From NCBI GenBank assembly GCA_945898045.1, contig CAMDGG010000001.1, positions 1-64,000 of the forward strand: a DNA stretch of 64,000 bases. The letters run 5' to 3'. This document shows, piece by piece, positions 1 to 8,506 of the stretch. How positions within the stretch are numbered: the stretch's first letter is position 1; each line of letters starts with the position of its first letter. The translations under genes and the position numbers were made by a program. The notes under the pieces are model-generated. The model had not been told where the DNA came from and made no database searches. It was given only the letters and a program-made list of their open reading frames with translations. The stretch comes from a bacterium UBP8_UBA817. GTDB lineage: Bacteria > Margulisbacteria > Marinamargulisbacteria > SXXA01 > SICP01.

Positions 1-281
1 TTTAGACGGTCTTGCATTTGCTCGAATCCTTTGGGTTCAATGAAACGTGTATAGGGATCGTTGAGTGAAGCCAGTAGACCTTTGATTGCGCCATACTCTA
101 ATTGCTTATCTGTGACATCTTTTTTAACGAAGTCTGCTTTGACATAGCCTCTTACTGTTTCCAGAAGATCAGAACTTTTAGCCTCGGTTTTAAGTGGAAT
201 AAAAGGAATACTTGCAATCGCTAAAAATCCGATGATACCCATGATCATGAGGAGGTGTTTATTAGAAAAAAATCTTTTCAT
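1..281 (-). CDS. ctpA: Carboxy-terminal processing protease (S41 family), N-terminal part
   Basis: Only the first 93 codons lie in the window. The ATG at 281-279 has an AAGG ribosome-binding site about 8 bases upstream. Residues 8-24 form a hydrophobic signal or anchor segment. The segment LNDPYTRFIEP, followed by a Phe and a Met, is the conserved stretch ahead of the PDZ domain in CtpA/Prc-type periplasmic proteases. The PDZ domain and the Ser-Lys catalytic dyad are beyond the window edge. The gene follows the EnvC-like peptidase gene by 64 bases on the same strand, an arrangement common in bacteria (envC-ctpA). The family trims or degrades periplasmic and cell-wall-associated proteins. Assignment rests on the N-terminal motif and the context. 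Confidence 0.8.
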   Translation of the reverse strand, partial: MKRFFSNKHLLMIMGIIGFLAIASIPFIPLKTEAKSSDLLETVRGYVKADFVKKDVTDKQLEYGAIKGLLASLNDPYTRFIEPKGFEQMQDRL

Positions 282-345
282 TAGTGGTTACCTTTCTTAC
301 TACGAAGGTCTACAGTTTAGCAAATAAGGTTAAGAGTCGTGAAGC

Positions 346-1512
346 TTATCTTCGTATGTATCTCATTGGATCAACCGGAACCCCATTTTCCCGAACTTCA
401 AAGTGTAAGTGAGGTCCTGTGCTATACCCTGTGGAACCTACCCAACCGATCTCTGAACCCTGTTTCACCAATTGTCCTTCATGGACCAAAATCCGAGATT
501 GGTGTGCATAAACGGTCGCAAGACGTCGTCCATCTTTTCTGAGACCGTGATCAATTACAGTTACTTTTCCATAGCCTCTATATTGCGGTTTTTCACCCGC
601 TACAATAACGACACCCGTATCAGCAGCGCGAATTCTACAACCACTTGGGGCTGCAAAATCGATTCCGTTATGTTTAATCCTTCGTTTAAATATGGGGTGC
701 ATACGCGTTCCAAATGGCGACGATACCCACCCATCAACAGGCCTTACAAAGGAGCCTGATCCATAAAACTGCGTATTGCCCTTGGACCCTTTTAAAATAA
801 ACGAGGTCAATTCTTGTGACGATTCTTCTAGCTCGCGATTTTGTTGTTCGATGTGTCTAATTTGCGCTTCTAACGAGATGAGTTCGTTGCGCTTTTCTAC
901 TTCTTGCTGCGAAATTTGTGTTTCTTTTTTGGTAATTTGTTCTTTGAGTACAGAAATTTGTTTTGTCTGGCCTTCTAAAACGGTTTTTTGCTTACTGAGT
1001 TGATTTTGCTCTGTGCGCATGTCAGTAATTAATCCGACATCGGCACGCAATAATTTGTTAAAAAAATATTCGGATTCCATGGCAGATAATAAATCTGGAG
1101 AAGAGAAGAGAAAGTCCATAAACCCTAGATTTTTATTTTTATGAATTTGCCGCATTCTTTCCTCAAAACGAGATTGCTTATCCACAAAATTATGCGCAAC
1201 GACGGTTAGTTTTTCTTGCGTTTTTTCTTTTTTAACTTGGGTCACCTGCAAGTCATTTTTGGCTTTTTTAAGCTGGTACGTTGTGTATTTTAATTGACGC
1301 GACAGCGCTCCCAATTTCACCCGAGTTTCTTTTCTTTCTTTGAGTTTTTCGCCAATCACTTTTTTATTTTTTTCAATTTTTGAATTGATAACATCTAATT
1401 TTTCTTTGGCATCCGCATCTTCCTTTTCTGCGAATACAGGGGCCATCCAAATGCTTGCAAGAAGAAGAGCTAAGATACCGAAACTTAATTTATTTATTTT
1501 CATGGGACTCAT
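346..1512 (-). CDS. EnvC/NlpD-like M23 metallopeptidase with coiled coil
   Basis: A 388-residue exported protein. Residues 1-28 are a signal peptide ending VFA. Residues about 30-235 are a long Lys/Glu/Gln-rich coiled coil, and about 260-385 form a LytM (M23) domain. The zinc and catalytic residues are present: His281 and Asp285 in HNGID, His337 in YAHQ, and His368/His370 in HLH. The domain therefore looks active, unlike many EnvC proteins that only activate amidases. It should act in the periplasm on peptidoglycan cross-links or as an amidase regulator during division. Its ATG follows the uvrC stop by four bases and ctpA lies downstream, so it belongs to the ribosomal-protein operon. A second ATG at 1503 (MKINK) is an equally plausible start. 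Confidence 0.88.
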   Translation of the reverse strand: MSPMKINKLSFGILALLLASIWMAPVFAEKEDADAKEKLDVINSKIEKNKKVIGEKLKERKETRVKLGALSRQLKYTTYQLKKAKNDLQVTQVKKEKTQEKLTVVAHNFVDKQSRFEERMRQIHKNKNLGFMDFLFSSPDLLSAMESEYFFNKLLRADVGLITDMRTEQNQLSKQKTVLEGQTKQISVLKEQITKKETQISQQEVEKRNELISLEAQIRHIEQQNRELEESSQELTSFILKGSKGNTQFYGSGSFVRPVDGWVSSPFGTRMHPIFKRRIKHNGIDFAAPSGCRIRAADTGVVIVAGEKPQYRGYGKVTVIDHGLRKDGRRLATVYAHQSRILVHEGQLVKQGSEIGWVGSTGYSTGPHLHFEVRENGVPVDPMRYIRR

Positions 1513-1516
1513 TAAC

Positions 1517-3202
1517 TCATTTTGATAGATTTTTTATTTCTTTATTGCGTTTGTTTCTCTGGAAACTGACGGCAAACCGGTGGGATTCGTCTCTGACTTG
1601 CTGAAGCAGGTGCAAAATGGGATCACGCTTTTCTAATTTTATCGTATTCGGAGAGTTCGGGGAATAAACTTCTTCATCTCTCTTTGCCAATGAGAGTAAA
1701 TCGACAGTTTCTTCTAGGTCTAATTCCTGCCTCGCTTTTTGGGCAAAATTAAGCTGCGCCTTTCCACCATCGACAAGCATGAGTTTGGGCATCGGCGCTT
1801 TATTTTCTAGAGCTCCTTTTAAACGACGATAGACAACTTCATAAATTGATTTAGGGTCGTTACTTTTTCCTGATACGGTTGCGATGTCATAACGTCTATA
1901 TCCTGATTTATCTGGTTTTCCATTTTTAAAATAAACTGCGGAGGCGACTATATTTGTGCTTTGAAGATGTGAGATATCGACACCGACGATTTCTGTTGGC
2001 AGATTCTTTAAATCGAAACACGCTTGCATTTTTTTGAGGAGATCCGGGGTTGATAATTTGTCAGGCTTTTTTTCTAGCTTAAGTCGCTCAATCGCAATTT
2101 TCGCATTTTTTTGAGCAAGTTCTAATAATTGTTTTTTATCGCCTCTTTGGGGCAGATGCGCTTTTTGTTTTAAGATATTTCCTGTTTGGGCTTGCACATC
2201 TTGTATGGTCTGCAACATACTTTCATCACACAAAATTTCGTCTGGCAAATCACCTAAAATATCTACTCCTTCTAGAAAAGCATCTTGTAAAAATTTGGGG
2301 CGATCTTCTTCTTTCAGGTCTATTTCATACAGGCCTCTTTGAAAAAGGAGGGTTCCCGCAACAATAGTTTGTACCAATACATAGGTATAAGGAGGCGCAT
2401 TGCAGGAAACCCAGAGTTGTATATTGGCGGTTTCTTCTGGCATGACCATGCGATTGGCTACTAGGGCCTCTATTTTTTGAATGCGATCTCGAATCTTCGC
2501 CGCTTTTTCATAGTCTTGGGCTTTTGAATGTTGATGCATTTCTTTTTTGAGTTGAATTAATAGGGTTTTATTTTGCCCGGTTAAAAAGAGGCTCAGCTCT
2601 TGGACGAGGCGGTCGTACTCTGGCTTAATATCTTTGTAAATACAGGGGCCAAGGCATCTTCCGATGTCGAGATTAATACATTTTTTTTCGAGTTTGGTGA
2701 GGCTGATAGATTGCTTGCAATCACGTATGGGGAAAAGATCATTAAGAAACCGCTGAAGGGTTTTGGTGGAACCGATAGAAGCATAGGGTCCAAAATAGGT
2801 GGCCTGATCTTTGTATTTTTGACGTGTAACACTCACTTTTGGAAAAGGTTCTTGTGTGGATATTTTGATATAAGGGAAACTTTTGTCGTCTTTAAGTGAA
2901 ATATTGTAGCGTGGCTTAAAGGCTTTGATGAGTTTATTTTCTAGAATAAGGGCTTGGTTTTCGGAGTTGGTAACGAGGATTTCGATGGATTTGATATGTG
3001 TGACGAGGAGTGTGGTTTTGAGATCTTTTTGTGTGTTAAGAAAGTAAGAACTTACACGTTTTTTGAGATTTTTTGCCTTGCCAATATAAAGGATTTTGCT
3101 GGCTGCATCTAACATCTTGTAGACTCCCGGATTGTTCGGAAGTCTATTCAGATGTTCTTTTGTAGGGAGGAGTATGTCCGCTGAATTAAGCGTCCTTTGC
3201 AA
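1517..3202 (-). CDS. uvrC: Excinuclease ABC subunit C, lacking the C-terminal HhH domain
   Basis: A 561-residue protein of nucleotide excision repair; with UvrB it cuts the damaged strand on both sides of a lesion. The GIY-YIG nuclease is at residues about 24-105 (GVY at 26-28, YIG at 39-41). A UVR motif that binds UvrB is at about 205-240. The RNase H-like nuclease follows (GVDISH, LMLVDGGKAQL, SLAKRDEE, DESHRFA). Family members are usually about 600 residues and end in a tandem helix-hairpin-helix. This one stops at KEIKNLSK, just where that domain should begin, and the next gene starts four bases later. The start overlaps rplI by 17 bases, indicating translational coupling. Confidence 0.95.
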   Translation of the reverse strand: MQRTLNSADILLPTKEHLNRLPNNPGVYKMLDAASKILYIGKAKNLKKRVSSYFLNTQKDLKTTLLVTHIKSIEILVTNSENQALILENKLIKAFKPRYNISLKDDKSFPYIKISTQEPFPKVSVTRQKYKDQATYFGPYASIGSTKTLQRFLNDLFPIRDCKQSISLTKLEKKCINLDIGRCLGPCIYKDIKPEYDRLVQELSLFLTGQNKTLLIQLKKEMHQHSKAQDYEKAAKIRDRIQKIEALVANRMVMPEETANIQLWVSCNAPPYTYVLVQTIVAGTLLFQRGLYEIDLKEEDRPKFLQDAFLEGVDILGDLPDEILCDESMLQTIQDVQAQTGNILKQKAHLPQRGDKKQLLELAQKNAKIAIERLKLEKKPDKLSTPDLLKKMQACFDLKNLPTEIVGVDISHLQSTNIVASAVYFKNGKPDKSGYRRYDIATVSGKSNDPKSIYEVVYRRLKGALENKAPMPKLMLVDGGKAQLNFAQKARQELDLEETVDLLSLAKRDEEVYSPNSPNTIKLEKRDPILHLLQQVRDESHRFAVSFQRNKRNKEIKNLSK

Positions 3203-3665
3203 CTTCCTTTTCTTCTTTAACCACTTGTACAGTGATTGCGATGGGCACTTCAGGATGCAAAATAATTTTTACTGCAAACTCGCCAAGTTCTTTAATTGGT
3301 GCTGAAAGTTCTAGCAATCTTGCTGCCACTTCTACTTTAAGATCATGCAGAATATGGTGAGCGATACTTGTTGGTGTCACTGCGCCATAAAGTTTGCCGG
3401 TTTCTTTACTTGCTGCTGCGATGACAATGGTTTTGCCATTGATTGTCGCTTGAACTTTTTCTGCGGCGGTTTTCAAAAGAGCCAAGCGCTTTTGCTCTTT
3501 CTTTTCCAAAAGTTTAAAGCGGTCTTGGTTTCCTTTTGTTGCGAGTAACGCCATGCCATTAGGAAGCAAATAGTTGCTAAAATAACCTAATTTAACCCGT
3601 TTTTTCTGACCTAGTTTCCCAAGCCCTTTTTCTTCTCGTATTAAAATAATTTCTACGTTCGCCAT
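3186..3665 (-). CDS. rplI: 50S ribosomal protein L9
   Basis: A 159-residue L9. The N-terminal domain carries the typical GKLGQKKRVKLGYFSNYLLP segment that contacts 23S rRNA. A helical connector (about residues 50-75) leads to the C-terminal domain, followed by a short Lys/Glu-rich tail (KEEKEVAKDA). It lies in the standard rpsF-ssb-rpsR-rplI order, 20 bases after rpsR, and overlaps the start of uvrC by 17 bases. Confidence 0.97.
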   Translation of the reverse strand: MANVEIILIREEKGLGKLGQKKRVKLGYFSNYLLPNGMALLATKGNQDRFKLLEKKEQKRLALLKTAAEKVQATINGKTIVIAAASKETGKLYGAVTPTSIAHHILHDLKVEVAARLLELSAPIKELGEFAVKIILHPEVPIAITVQVVKEEKEVAKDA

Positions 3666-3685
3666 GTCATTAACTCCTGATTTAA

Positions 3686-3937
3686 TTAGTCCATCGTGTA
3701 TGGCAATACACCAATATAGCGAGCGCGCTTAATAGCGGTAGCCACCATACGTTGATGTTTTGCACAAACGCCAGAATTCCGCTTAGGAACAATTTTCCCG
3801 CGATCTGTTAAGAATCTTCTGAATTTTTGTGTATCTTTGTAATCTAGAACCTCAATTTTTTCTGCACAAAAAAAACACACTTTTCTGCGTTTCATGCGAC
3901 GTTTTACAAATACCTTTTGCTCTTGATCTGCTGCCAT
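3686..3937 (-). CDS. rpsR: 30S ribosomal protein S18
   Basis: An 83-residue S18 that pairs with S6 on the platform of the small subunit. It is the cysteine-containing form: CFFC near residue 21 and a later Cys and His in SGVCAKHQR, consistent with a bound zinc ion. The core KFRRFLTDRGKIVPKR is typical. It sits between the second ssb and rplI on the minus strand. Confidence 0.97.
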   Translation of the reverse strand: MAADQEQKVFVKRRMKRRKVCFFCAEKIEVLDYKDTQKFRRFLTDRGKIVPKRNSGVCAKHQRMVATAIKRARYIGVLPYTMD

Positions 3938-3952
3938 TTTATAGTCTCCTTC

Positions 3953-4315
3953 TTAAAATTCCTGACTTGCGAATTCAGGGTGTTCGTCCATTTGTTGAAT
4001 GCCTCTATCCAGCATTTGCATGCTATCCGCGATCACGTCCGCGCTGGTTTTGGTTTCACCATCTTTCTCGTAGCTGTCTACCTGTAACCGTCCTTCAATT
4101 GCAACTAGCTTACCCTTTTTAAGGTATTCTCCGCAAATTTCTGCGAGTCTGCGCCAGGCAACTACACGGATAAAATCTGTTACGCTCTCTTGTCCGTCTT
4201 TTCCACGTATCCGATCTATTGCAAGTGTAAATCGGGTTACGGTAACGCCGGAAAGTGTGACGCGCATTTCAGGATCACGTACCAAACGTCCTATCAAAAA
4301 ACATTTATTGTACAT
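3953..4315 (-). CDS. ssb: Second single-stranded DNA-binding protein (short paralogue)
   Basis: A 120-residue OB-fold protein starting MYNKCFLIGRLVRDPEMR, with FTLAIDR and DFIRVVAWRRLAEICGEYLKKG, all typical of SSB. It consists of the OB fold plus a tail ending EHPEFASQEF. It lacks the acidic DDDIPF-like tip that recruits repair and replication partners. Its start codon overlaps the stop of the preceding ssb as TAATG, so the two are translationally coupled. The OB fold is closer to classical SSB than that of its neighbour, while the neighbour carries the partner-binding tip. Division of labour or hetero-oligomer formation is possible but is inference. Confidence 0.9.
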   Translation of the reverse strand: MYNKCFLIGRLVRDPEMRVTLSGVTVTRFTLAIDRIRGKDGQESVTDFIRVVAWRRLAEICGEYLKKGKLVAIEGRLQVDSYEKDGETKTSADVIADSMQMLDRGIQQMDEHPEFASQEF

Positions 4316-4821
4316 TAGAATGGCACCTCTTCATCAAGATCTGTCTCATTATCTGGCGCTTGTGCAAATGGTGATGGTGCAGGGGTTTTTGCCGGACCAA
4401 AATCAAAGTCGGATTCTTGAATTTCTTCCACTTGTTTTTTCTGAATACTTGGCTTGATAGAAGATTGAGCGGTTGTAGGAGAAGAGGTTGAGGTTGTTTG
4501 TGATATAGAAAGAGGTCGGAGTTCTCGCGCTTCTACTTCCGTGAAATATTTTTTTCTTCCCGCTTCGTCTTCGGTTGTACGTGTCACAATCCGCCCTTCA
4601 ATAAGAACAGAGTCTCCTTGCTGGAGAGTAGCTGCTTGCTCCGCAACTTGTCGCCAGGCCACAATATCAACAATATCGAATTGGACAGGTACGCCGTCAG
4701 AACGCTCGGGACGATTTGCCTTAATCGTGAATTTAGCAAATTGATCGCCTGCGTTTGTAACGCGCACTTCAGGAGTGGTTTCAAGAGGTCCGATAAGAAT
4801 AATTTTGTTTAAGCTAGACAC
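4315..4821 (-). CDS. ssb: Single-stranded DNA-binding protein with acidic C-terminal tip
   Basis: A 168-residue SSB homologue. The OB fold occupies residues 1-110 (NKIILIGPLETTPEVR, FTIKANR, DIVDIVAWRQVAEQAATLQQGD). A Ser/Thr/Pro/Gln-rich disordered linker follows. The tip NETDLDEEVPF matches the acidic-hydrophobic tip through which SSB binds partners. The OB fold is more divergent than that of the paralogue downstream. It starts two bases after rpsF stops. Confidence 0.9.
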   Translation of the reverse strand: MSSLNKIILIGPLETTPEVRVTNAGDQFAKFTIKANRPERSDGVPVQFDIVDIVAWRQVAEQAATLQQGDSVLIEGRIVTRTTEDEAGRKKYFTEVEARELRPLSISQTTSTSSPTTAQSSIKPSIQKKQVEEIQESDFDFGPAKTPAPSPFAQAPDNETDLDEEVPF

Positions 4822-4823
4822 GA

Positions 4824-5162
4824 TTAATCTTGTGCTACCTTTTCTTCTACTACAGCTGGGCGTGAGTCACGAATAGAATTCATGTCCACAATCAGGTGTC
4901 TTAAAAAACTTTCGTCTACGCGCATTCTCTCTTTAAGTTCATCCAAAGTTTTGTTGGTTCCTTCAAATTCGCAGTGAAGGTAATGACCTTGTAGTGCGGG
5001 TTGGAATGTAATTGGCATATCAGTTACGCCTTGGTCTTCGAACAATTGGATTTCACCTTCGTTATCTGTGATCCATTTTTTAAAATTTATTGTTAGCTTT
5101 TCTAGTTTCTCATCTCCCAAATGGGCTTTGATGATCACCAGGATATCGTATGCTTTGCTCAT
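4824..5162 (-). CDS. rpsF: 30S ribosomal protein S6
   Basis: A 112-residue S6, first gene of the operon. It begins MSKAYDILVIIKAHLGDEKLE and has the ferredoxin-like pattern ending in RHLIVDMNS, with an acidic tail. An AAGGAG ribosome-binding site lies 10 bases before the ATG, and a promoter is visible upstream. S6 binds S18, encoded two genes later. Confidence 0.95.
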   Translation of the reverse strand: MSKAYDILVIIKAHLGDEKLEKLTINFKKWITDNEGEIQLFEDQGVTDMPITFQPALQGHYLHCEFEGTNKTLDELKERMRVDESFLRHLIVDMNSIRDSRPAVVEEKVAQD

Positions 5163-5209
5163 GGTACCGTAACTCCTTAAACGCGATTATATGTAAAGTA
5201 AAGGCAAGC

Positions 5210-5239
5210 ATTGTAACATAGCCTCTTTCTTTTTCGCAA
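5210..5239 (-). promoter_or_regulatory. Promoter of the rpsF operon
   Basis: On the minus strand TTGCGA (5239-5234) and TACAAT (5215-5210) are separated by 18 bases, about 50 bases upstream of the rpsF start. The leader ends in a clear AAGGAG site. Confidence 0.6.
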
Positions 5240-5263
5240 TCCAGCTTCTTTGTATTGAATCTG

Positions 5264-6115
5264 TTATTTTGATTTGAGCCATTTGGATTTAGAATCTATG
5301 CCTAATTTCTTATCGCTAGAGCTTACTCGTCGCTCTAACTTTTTGATATCTTCTTCCGGGGGAAGCTCTTCAGGCTTAATTCCACTTTTATTAAGCAACT
5401 GCCTAACGTCTTTATTGTTTTTGACATGCTCACCTGAAATAGTGTGCTCTCCTATTAAGTTTTGTTTTTGAACATTAAAGTTGGTGATTTCGGTGGCTAG
5501 ATCTTTGGCTTTTATGGTGATCGTAGGTAAAAAATCGGCCATCGGTCGGTTTTCTGGAATACCAAGCTTCTGTTTCATTTGAACGGTATTAATTCCTCCA
5601 AACAAAGCCTGATCACCCTTGCTTCGAATTCTACCAAAGCCTTGATTGTCGACTCCTCGCTCATAAATAATTTTAGAAAGTTCAGTTTCTGTTTCCACCA
5701 ACTTTTTACGAGCCTGTAATCGTTCTATTAGATTGATTCGATCTTCTACAAGTTCTTGCTTTCGTGTTTGAACAGCGAAATAGCTTTGCGCAAATGCGAT
5801 GGGATCTTTTTTAGGGTCTCCATTTTGCGCAATCAAGTAACAGGCGTAGCGAGTGAGCATGATGTCTTCAACTTTACGTTGTCCACCCTTGCCTAACCCG
5901 ATCATTTTGTTGACACCAACAAAATGATCGGACGCCTCCTGCCCCGAATTCTGACAAGCCTCTTTTGCTTTTTGAATTGTGTTAATAAAATTGCGCCATT
6001 CGGTATAACCGAGTAATTCTTGCAAATCGCGTGCTAGCCAATATTCAACCCCACCCTGATCACAAGCCGAATTCTCGAAATTTTTATGAAGCTCTGAAAT
6101 CAATTCCTGTTTCAT
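5264..6115 (-). CDS. dinD: DinD-like DNA-damage-inducible protein
   Basis: A 283-residue protein matching the DinD/BRO-N type: [64 protein letters not shown] and [10 protein letters not shown]. In E. coli the family is LexA-induced and DinD is reported to inhibit RecA filaments. It is the last gene on the minus strand before the divergent ruvB, another repair gene. I see no convincing LexA box in the 167-base gap. It is transcribed towards rpsF. The product assignment is good; a role in recombination control here is inferred from the family. Confidence 0.85.
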   Translation of the reverse strand: MKQELISELHKNFENSACDQGGVEYWLARDLQELLGYTEWRNFINTIQKAKEACQNSGQEASDHFVGVNKMIGLGKGGQRKVEDIMLTRYACYLIAQNGDPKKDPIAFAQSYFAVQTRKQELVEDRINLIERLQARKKLVETETELSKIIYERGVDNQGFGRIRSKGDQALFGGINTVQMKQKLGIPENRPMADFLPTITIKAKDLATEITNFNVQKQNLIGEHTISGEHVKNNKDVRQLLNKSGIKPEELPPEEDIKKLERRVSSSDKKLGIDSKSKWLKSK

Positions 6116-6282
6116 TTCCGATCCCTTTAGTTAGTAGCGACTAATTTTTTATCATCATACTATCTTATATTTTATAAAAATTTATATATAAAATTTATTT
6201 TACGAGAGATTTACTGTTTTTGACAAGACGAATGAGCACAAGCCTCACTTGAACCTAAATAATACTGTATACTCTCAGACTA
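6116..6282. other. A+T-rich divergent intergenic region between dinD and ruvB
   Basis: 167 bases, very A+T-rich at 6160-6200, between two divergent DNA-repair genes. Apart from the ruvB -10 candidate at 6268 I see an isolated TTGACA at 6220-6225, which is too far from that box to pair with it. No clear LexA operator of the E. coli or the Gram-positive type was found. Confidence 0.5.
6268..6273 (+). promoter_or_regulatory. -10 box placed for a leaderless ruvB transcript
   Basis: TATACT lies nine bases before the ruvB ATG and there is no Shine-Dalgarno sequence. A start site 6-8 bases after the box would fall within a few bases of the ATG. No good -35 is at the right distance. Confidence 0.4.
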
Positions 6283-7356
6283 ATGACTTCACCAGATGCT
6301 TCACAAGATTTTAATAACCCCCAAGAAAACCCAGAACGACTGGTTTCGTCTGACCGTGTCATGGACGATATTAAAGAAGGAAGCCTTCGCCCTAAAACGC
6401 TGTCGGAATTTATCGGCCAAGAAAAATTAAAACACCACTTGGGTATTTTCATTCAAGCGGCTTCGCAACGACAAGAGAGCATCGAGCACGTATTGCTCTA
6501 TGGACCTCCGGGACTTGGGAAGACGACATTAGCCAGTATTATTGCGGCGGAAATGGGCGTTCAGATTAAGATCACGTCTGGGCCGGCGATTGAAAGGCCT
6601 GGGGATTTGGCGGCGATTTTGACGAATTTGCAGCCTGGAGATGTGTTGTTTATTGATGAGATTCATCGACTGAATCGGGCCGTTGAAGAAGTGCTTTATC
6701 CGGCGATGGAAGATTTTGAATTGGATATTATTATAGGAAAGGGCCCTTCGGCGCGGTCGATTCGATTGGACTTGCCGAAGTTTACTTTGATCGGTGCAAC
6801 GACTCGAGTTGGCAGTTTGTCGGCGCCGCTTCGGGATCGGTTTGGCATTATTGAGCGCTTTGAGTTTTATACACCTGCCGATTTGACGCAGATTATTCAT
6901 CGGTCTTCTTTTCTATTGGAGACTCGAATACATGCAGAGGCAGCCGAAAAAATTGGCGAGCGGTCTCGCGGCACGCCTCGTATTGCAAATCGATTATTGA
7001 AGCGGGTTCGGGATTGGGCGCAAATTAAAGGTGACGGGACCATTACATTTGAAATTATTCAGGACTCTCTCGAAGGGTTTGGGATTGATGTGTTGGGATT
7101 GGATGATGTGGATAGGCGTTATCTACTGACGATTATTGAAAAATTTAGGGGCGGACCTGTGGGTCTCGACACCATTGCTGCTAGCATTTCTGAAGATTCT
7201 GATACTATAGAGGATGTTTATGAACCTTATTTATTACAATTAGGGTTTATTGAACGCACACCGCGTGGACGTCTTGCTACGGCGCTTGCCTATAAACATC
7301 TGGGTATTGCTCAAGCGCGAACACCGGATCAAACCCAACAAAATCCATTATTTTAG
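6283..7356 (+). CDS. ruvB: Holliday junction branch migration DNA helicase RuvB
   Basis: A 357-residue AAA+ motor that drives Holliday junction branch migration with RuvA. It has Walker [10 protein letters not shown], Walker [10 protein letters not shown], sensor GATTR and arginine-finger region APLRDRFG. The C-terminal winged helix contains [16 protein letters not shown] and [11 protein letters not shown]. The N terminus has about 30 extra residues before the usual [12 protein letters not shown]. If that part is not translated, a start at the Met of [13 protein letters not shown] is possible. No ribosome-binding site precedes the chosen ATG, but a -10 box sits nine bases upstream. It is the first gene of a plus-strand run with hisB, pyrR and ftsH. 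Confidence 0.96.
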   Translation: MTSPDASQDFNNPQENPERLVSSDRVMDDIKEGSLRPKTLSEFIGQEKLKHHLGIFIQAASQRQESIEHVLLYGPPGLGKTTLASIIAAEMGVQIKITSGPAIERPGDLAAILTNLQPGDVLFIDEIHRLNRAVEEVLYPAMEDFELDIIIGKGPSARSIRLDLPKFTLIGATTRVGSLSAPLRDRFGIIERFEFYTPADLTQIIHRSSFLLETRIHAEAAEKIGERSRGTPRIANRLLKRVRDWAQIKGDGTITFEIIQDSLEGFGIDVLGLDDVDRRYLLTIIEKFRGGPVGLDTIAASISEDSDTIEDVYEPYLLQLGFIERTPRGRLATALAYKHLGIAQARTPDQTQQNPLF

Positions 7357-7364
7357 GAGGCTTT

Positions 7365-7961
7365 ATGTCAACATCGCCACGCACTTTTACGATTAATCGT
7401 CATACAAAAGAAACACAAATCTCCATGACCTTTTCTTTGGATGGCAGCGGGAAAAATGAGATTCAAACAGGGATTCCTTTTTTTGATCACATGTTAGATT
7501 TATTTTCTCACCACGGGCTTTTTGATTTGTCATTGCAAGTTAAGGGTGACTTGGATGTGGATTTTCACCATACAGTAGAAGACGTTGGCATTTGCATGGG
7601 GCAAGCGTTTCGTGAAGCAATTGGTGATGCGAAAGGGATTGCGCGGTATGCTTCTGGCTTTTTGCCAATGGATGAGGCTCTTTGCCAAGTGGCTATTGAT
7701 ATTTCTAATCGCCCTCATTTGGATTTCAACTGTGTATTACCCAAAACAAAAGTAGGTTCGTTTGATGTTGAATTAACCGAAGAATTTTTTAGAGCGTTTG
7801 TGAATAACGCTCGTATTACGCTTCATATAGATGTGGTGCGCGGCAATAATTTGCATCATATAATTGAGTCTTGTTTTAAGGGTGTTGGTTTTTTTCTGGA
7901 TAAAGCGTCGTTATTAGATGCCAGAAAACCGGCAATTCCTTCTACAAAGGGCCTGTTGTAA
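7365..7961 (+). CDS. hisB: Imidazoleglycerol-phosphate dehydratase
   Basis: A 198-residue enzyme of histidine synthesis (imidazole glycerol phosphate to imidazole acetol phosphate). The manganese-binding repeats are visible: FFDHMLDLFSHHG and DFHHTVEDVG early, NLHHIIESCFKG late. It is the monofunctional form without the phosphatase domain. An AGGAGG site precedes the ATG. No other histidine gene is nearby; it lies between ruvB and pyrR. Confidence 0.96.
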   Translation: MSTSPRTFTINRHTKETQISMTFSLDGSGKNEIQTGIPFFDHMLDLFSHHGLFDLSLQVKGDLDVDFHHTVEDVGICMGQAFREAIGDAKGIARYASGFLPMDEALCQVAIDISNRPHLDFNCVLPKTKVGSFDVELTEEFFRAFVNNARITLHIDVVRGNNLHHIIESCFKGVGFFLDKASLLDARKPAIPSTKGLL

Positions 7962-7963
7962 CG

Positions 7964-8482
7964 ATGAATTCTCAATACGCTATTCCTGATTTAATTCAGC
8001 AGATAGGTCGGCAGATTTTGTCCGCACATCCGATCTTAGATCAAATTGTTTTGGTTGGCATTTTGTCCGTGGGATACCCATTGGCACAGCGTCTCGCATT
8101 TTTTCTTGAGAAAGAAACGGGAAATCCTGTACAAGTTGGCAAATTGGATGTGGCCCTATATCGGGACGACTTGTTTTCTCGCCAAGATTTTGTGACGCTG
8201 CGAGAGTCGGATATTCCGTTTAGTATTGAAGGCAAAATTTTAATTTTAGTGGATGATGTTTTATTTCATGGTCGTACTATTAGAGCCGCTTTAAACGCGC
8301 TCTTGGATTTTGGGCGGCCTCTCACGATTGAGTTAGCCGTGTTAATTGATCGGGGTCATCGCCAACTTCCTATTTTCGCACACTATTGTGGGGCACAACT
8401 TCAAACTTCTACGGACGATCATGTTGAAGTCCAACTCTATGAAATAGATGGCGACGATAAAATTATACTGGAAAGGAAATAG
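7964..8482 (+). CDS. pyrR: PyrR-type uracil phosphoribosyltransferase / pyrimidine regulator
   Basis: A 172-residue type I phosphoribosyltransferase. The PRPP-binding loop is LVDDVLFHGRTIRAALNAL, with LIDRGHRQLPI and the C-terminal EVQLYEIDGDD typical of PyrR. PyrR proteins attenuate pyr operons by binding mRNA in response to UMP and often have weak uracil phosphoribosyltransferase activity. No pyr genes or attenuator are seen here, so the regulatory role is inferred. The gene starts two bases after hisB and ends 24 bases before ftsH. Confidence 0.85.
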   Translation: MNSQYAIPDLIQQIGRQILSAHPILDQIVLVGILSVGYPLAQRLAFFLEKETGNPVQVGKLDVALYRDDLFSRQDFVTLRESDIPFSIEGKILILVDDVLFHGRTIRAALNALLDFGRPLTIELAVLIDRGHRQLPIFAHYCGAQLQTSTDDHVEVQLYEIDGDDKIILERK

Positions 8483-8492
8483 CCATTCAGGT

Positions 8493-8498
8493 TAGAAT
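8493..8498 (+). promoter_or_regulatory. Possible -10 box for a leaderless ftsH transcript
   Basis: TAGAAT ends eight bases before the ftsH ATG, which has no Shine-Dalgarno sequence. The -35 region is weak. Read-through from pyrR is also possible. Confidence 0.3.
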
Positions 8499-8506
8499 GA
8501 CACCCT

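Noticed and set aside
6265-6278. CTGTATACTCTCAG upstream of ruvB as a possible LexA box
   Set aside because: The CTG-CAG half sites are two bases too close for the E. coli operator, and no Gram-positive-type GAAC-N4-GTTC box is present.
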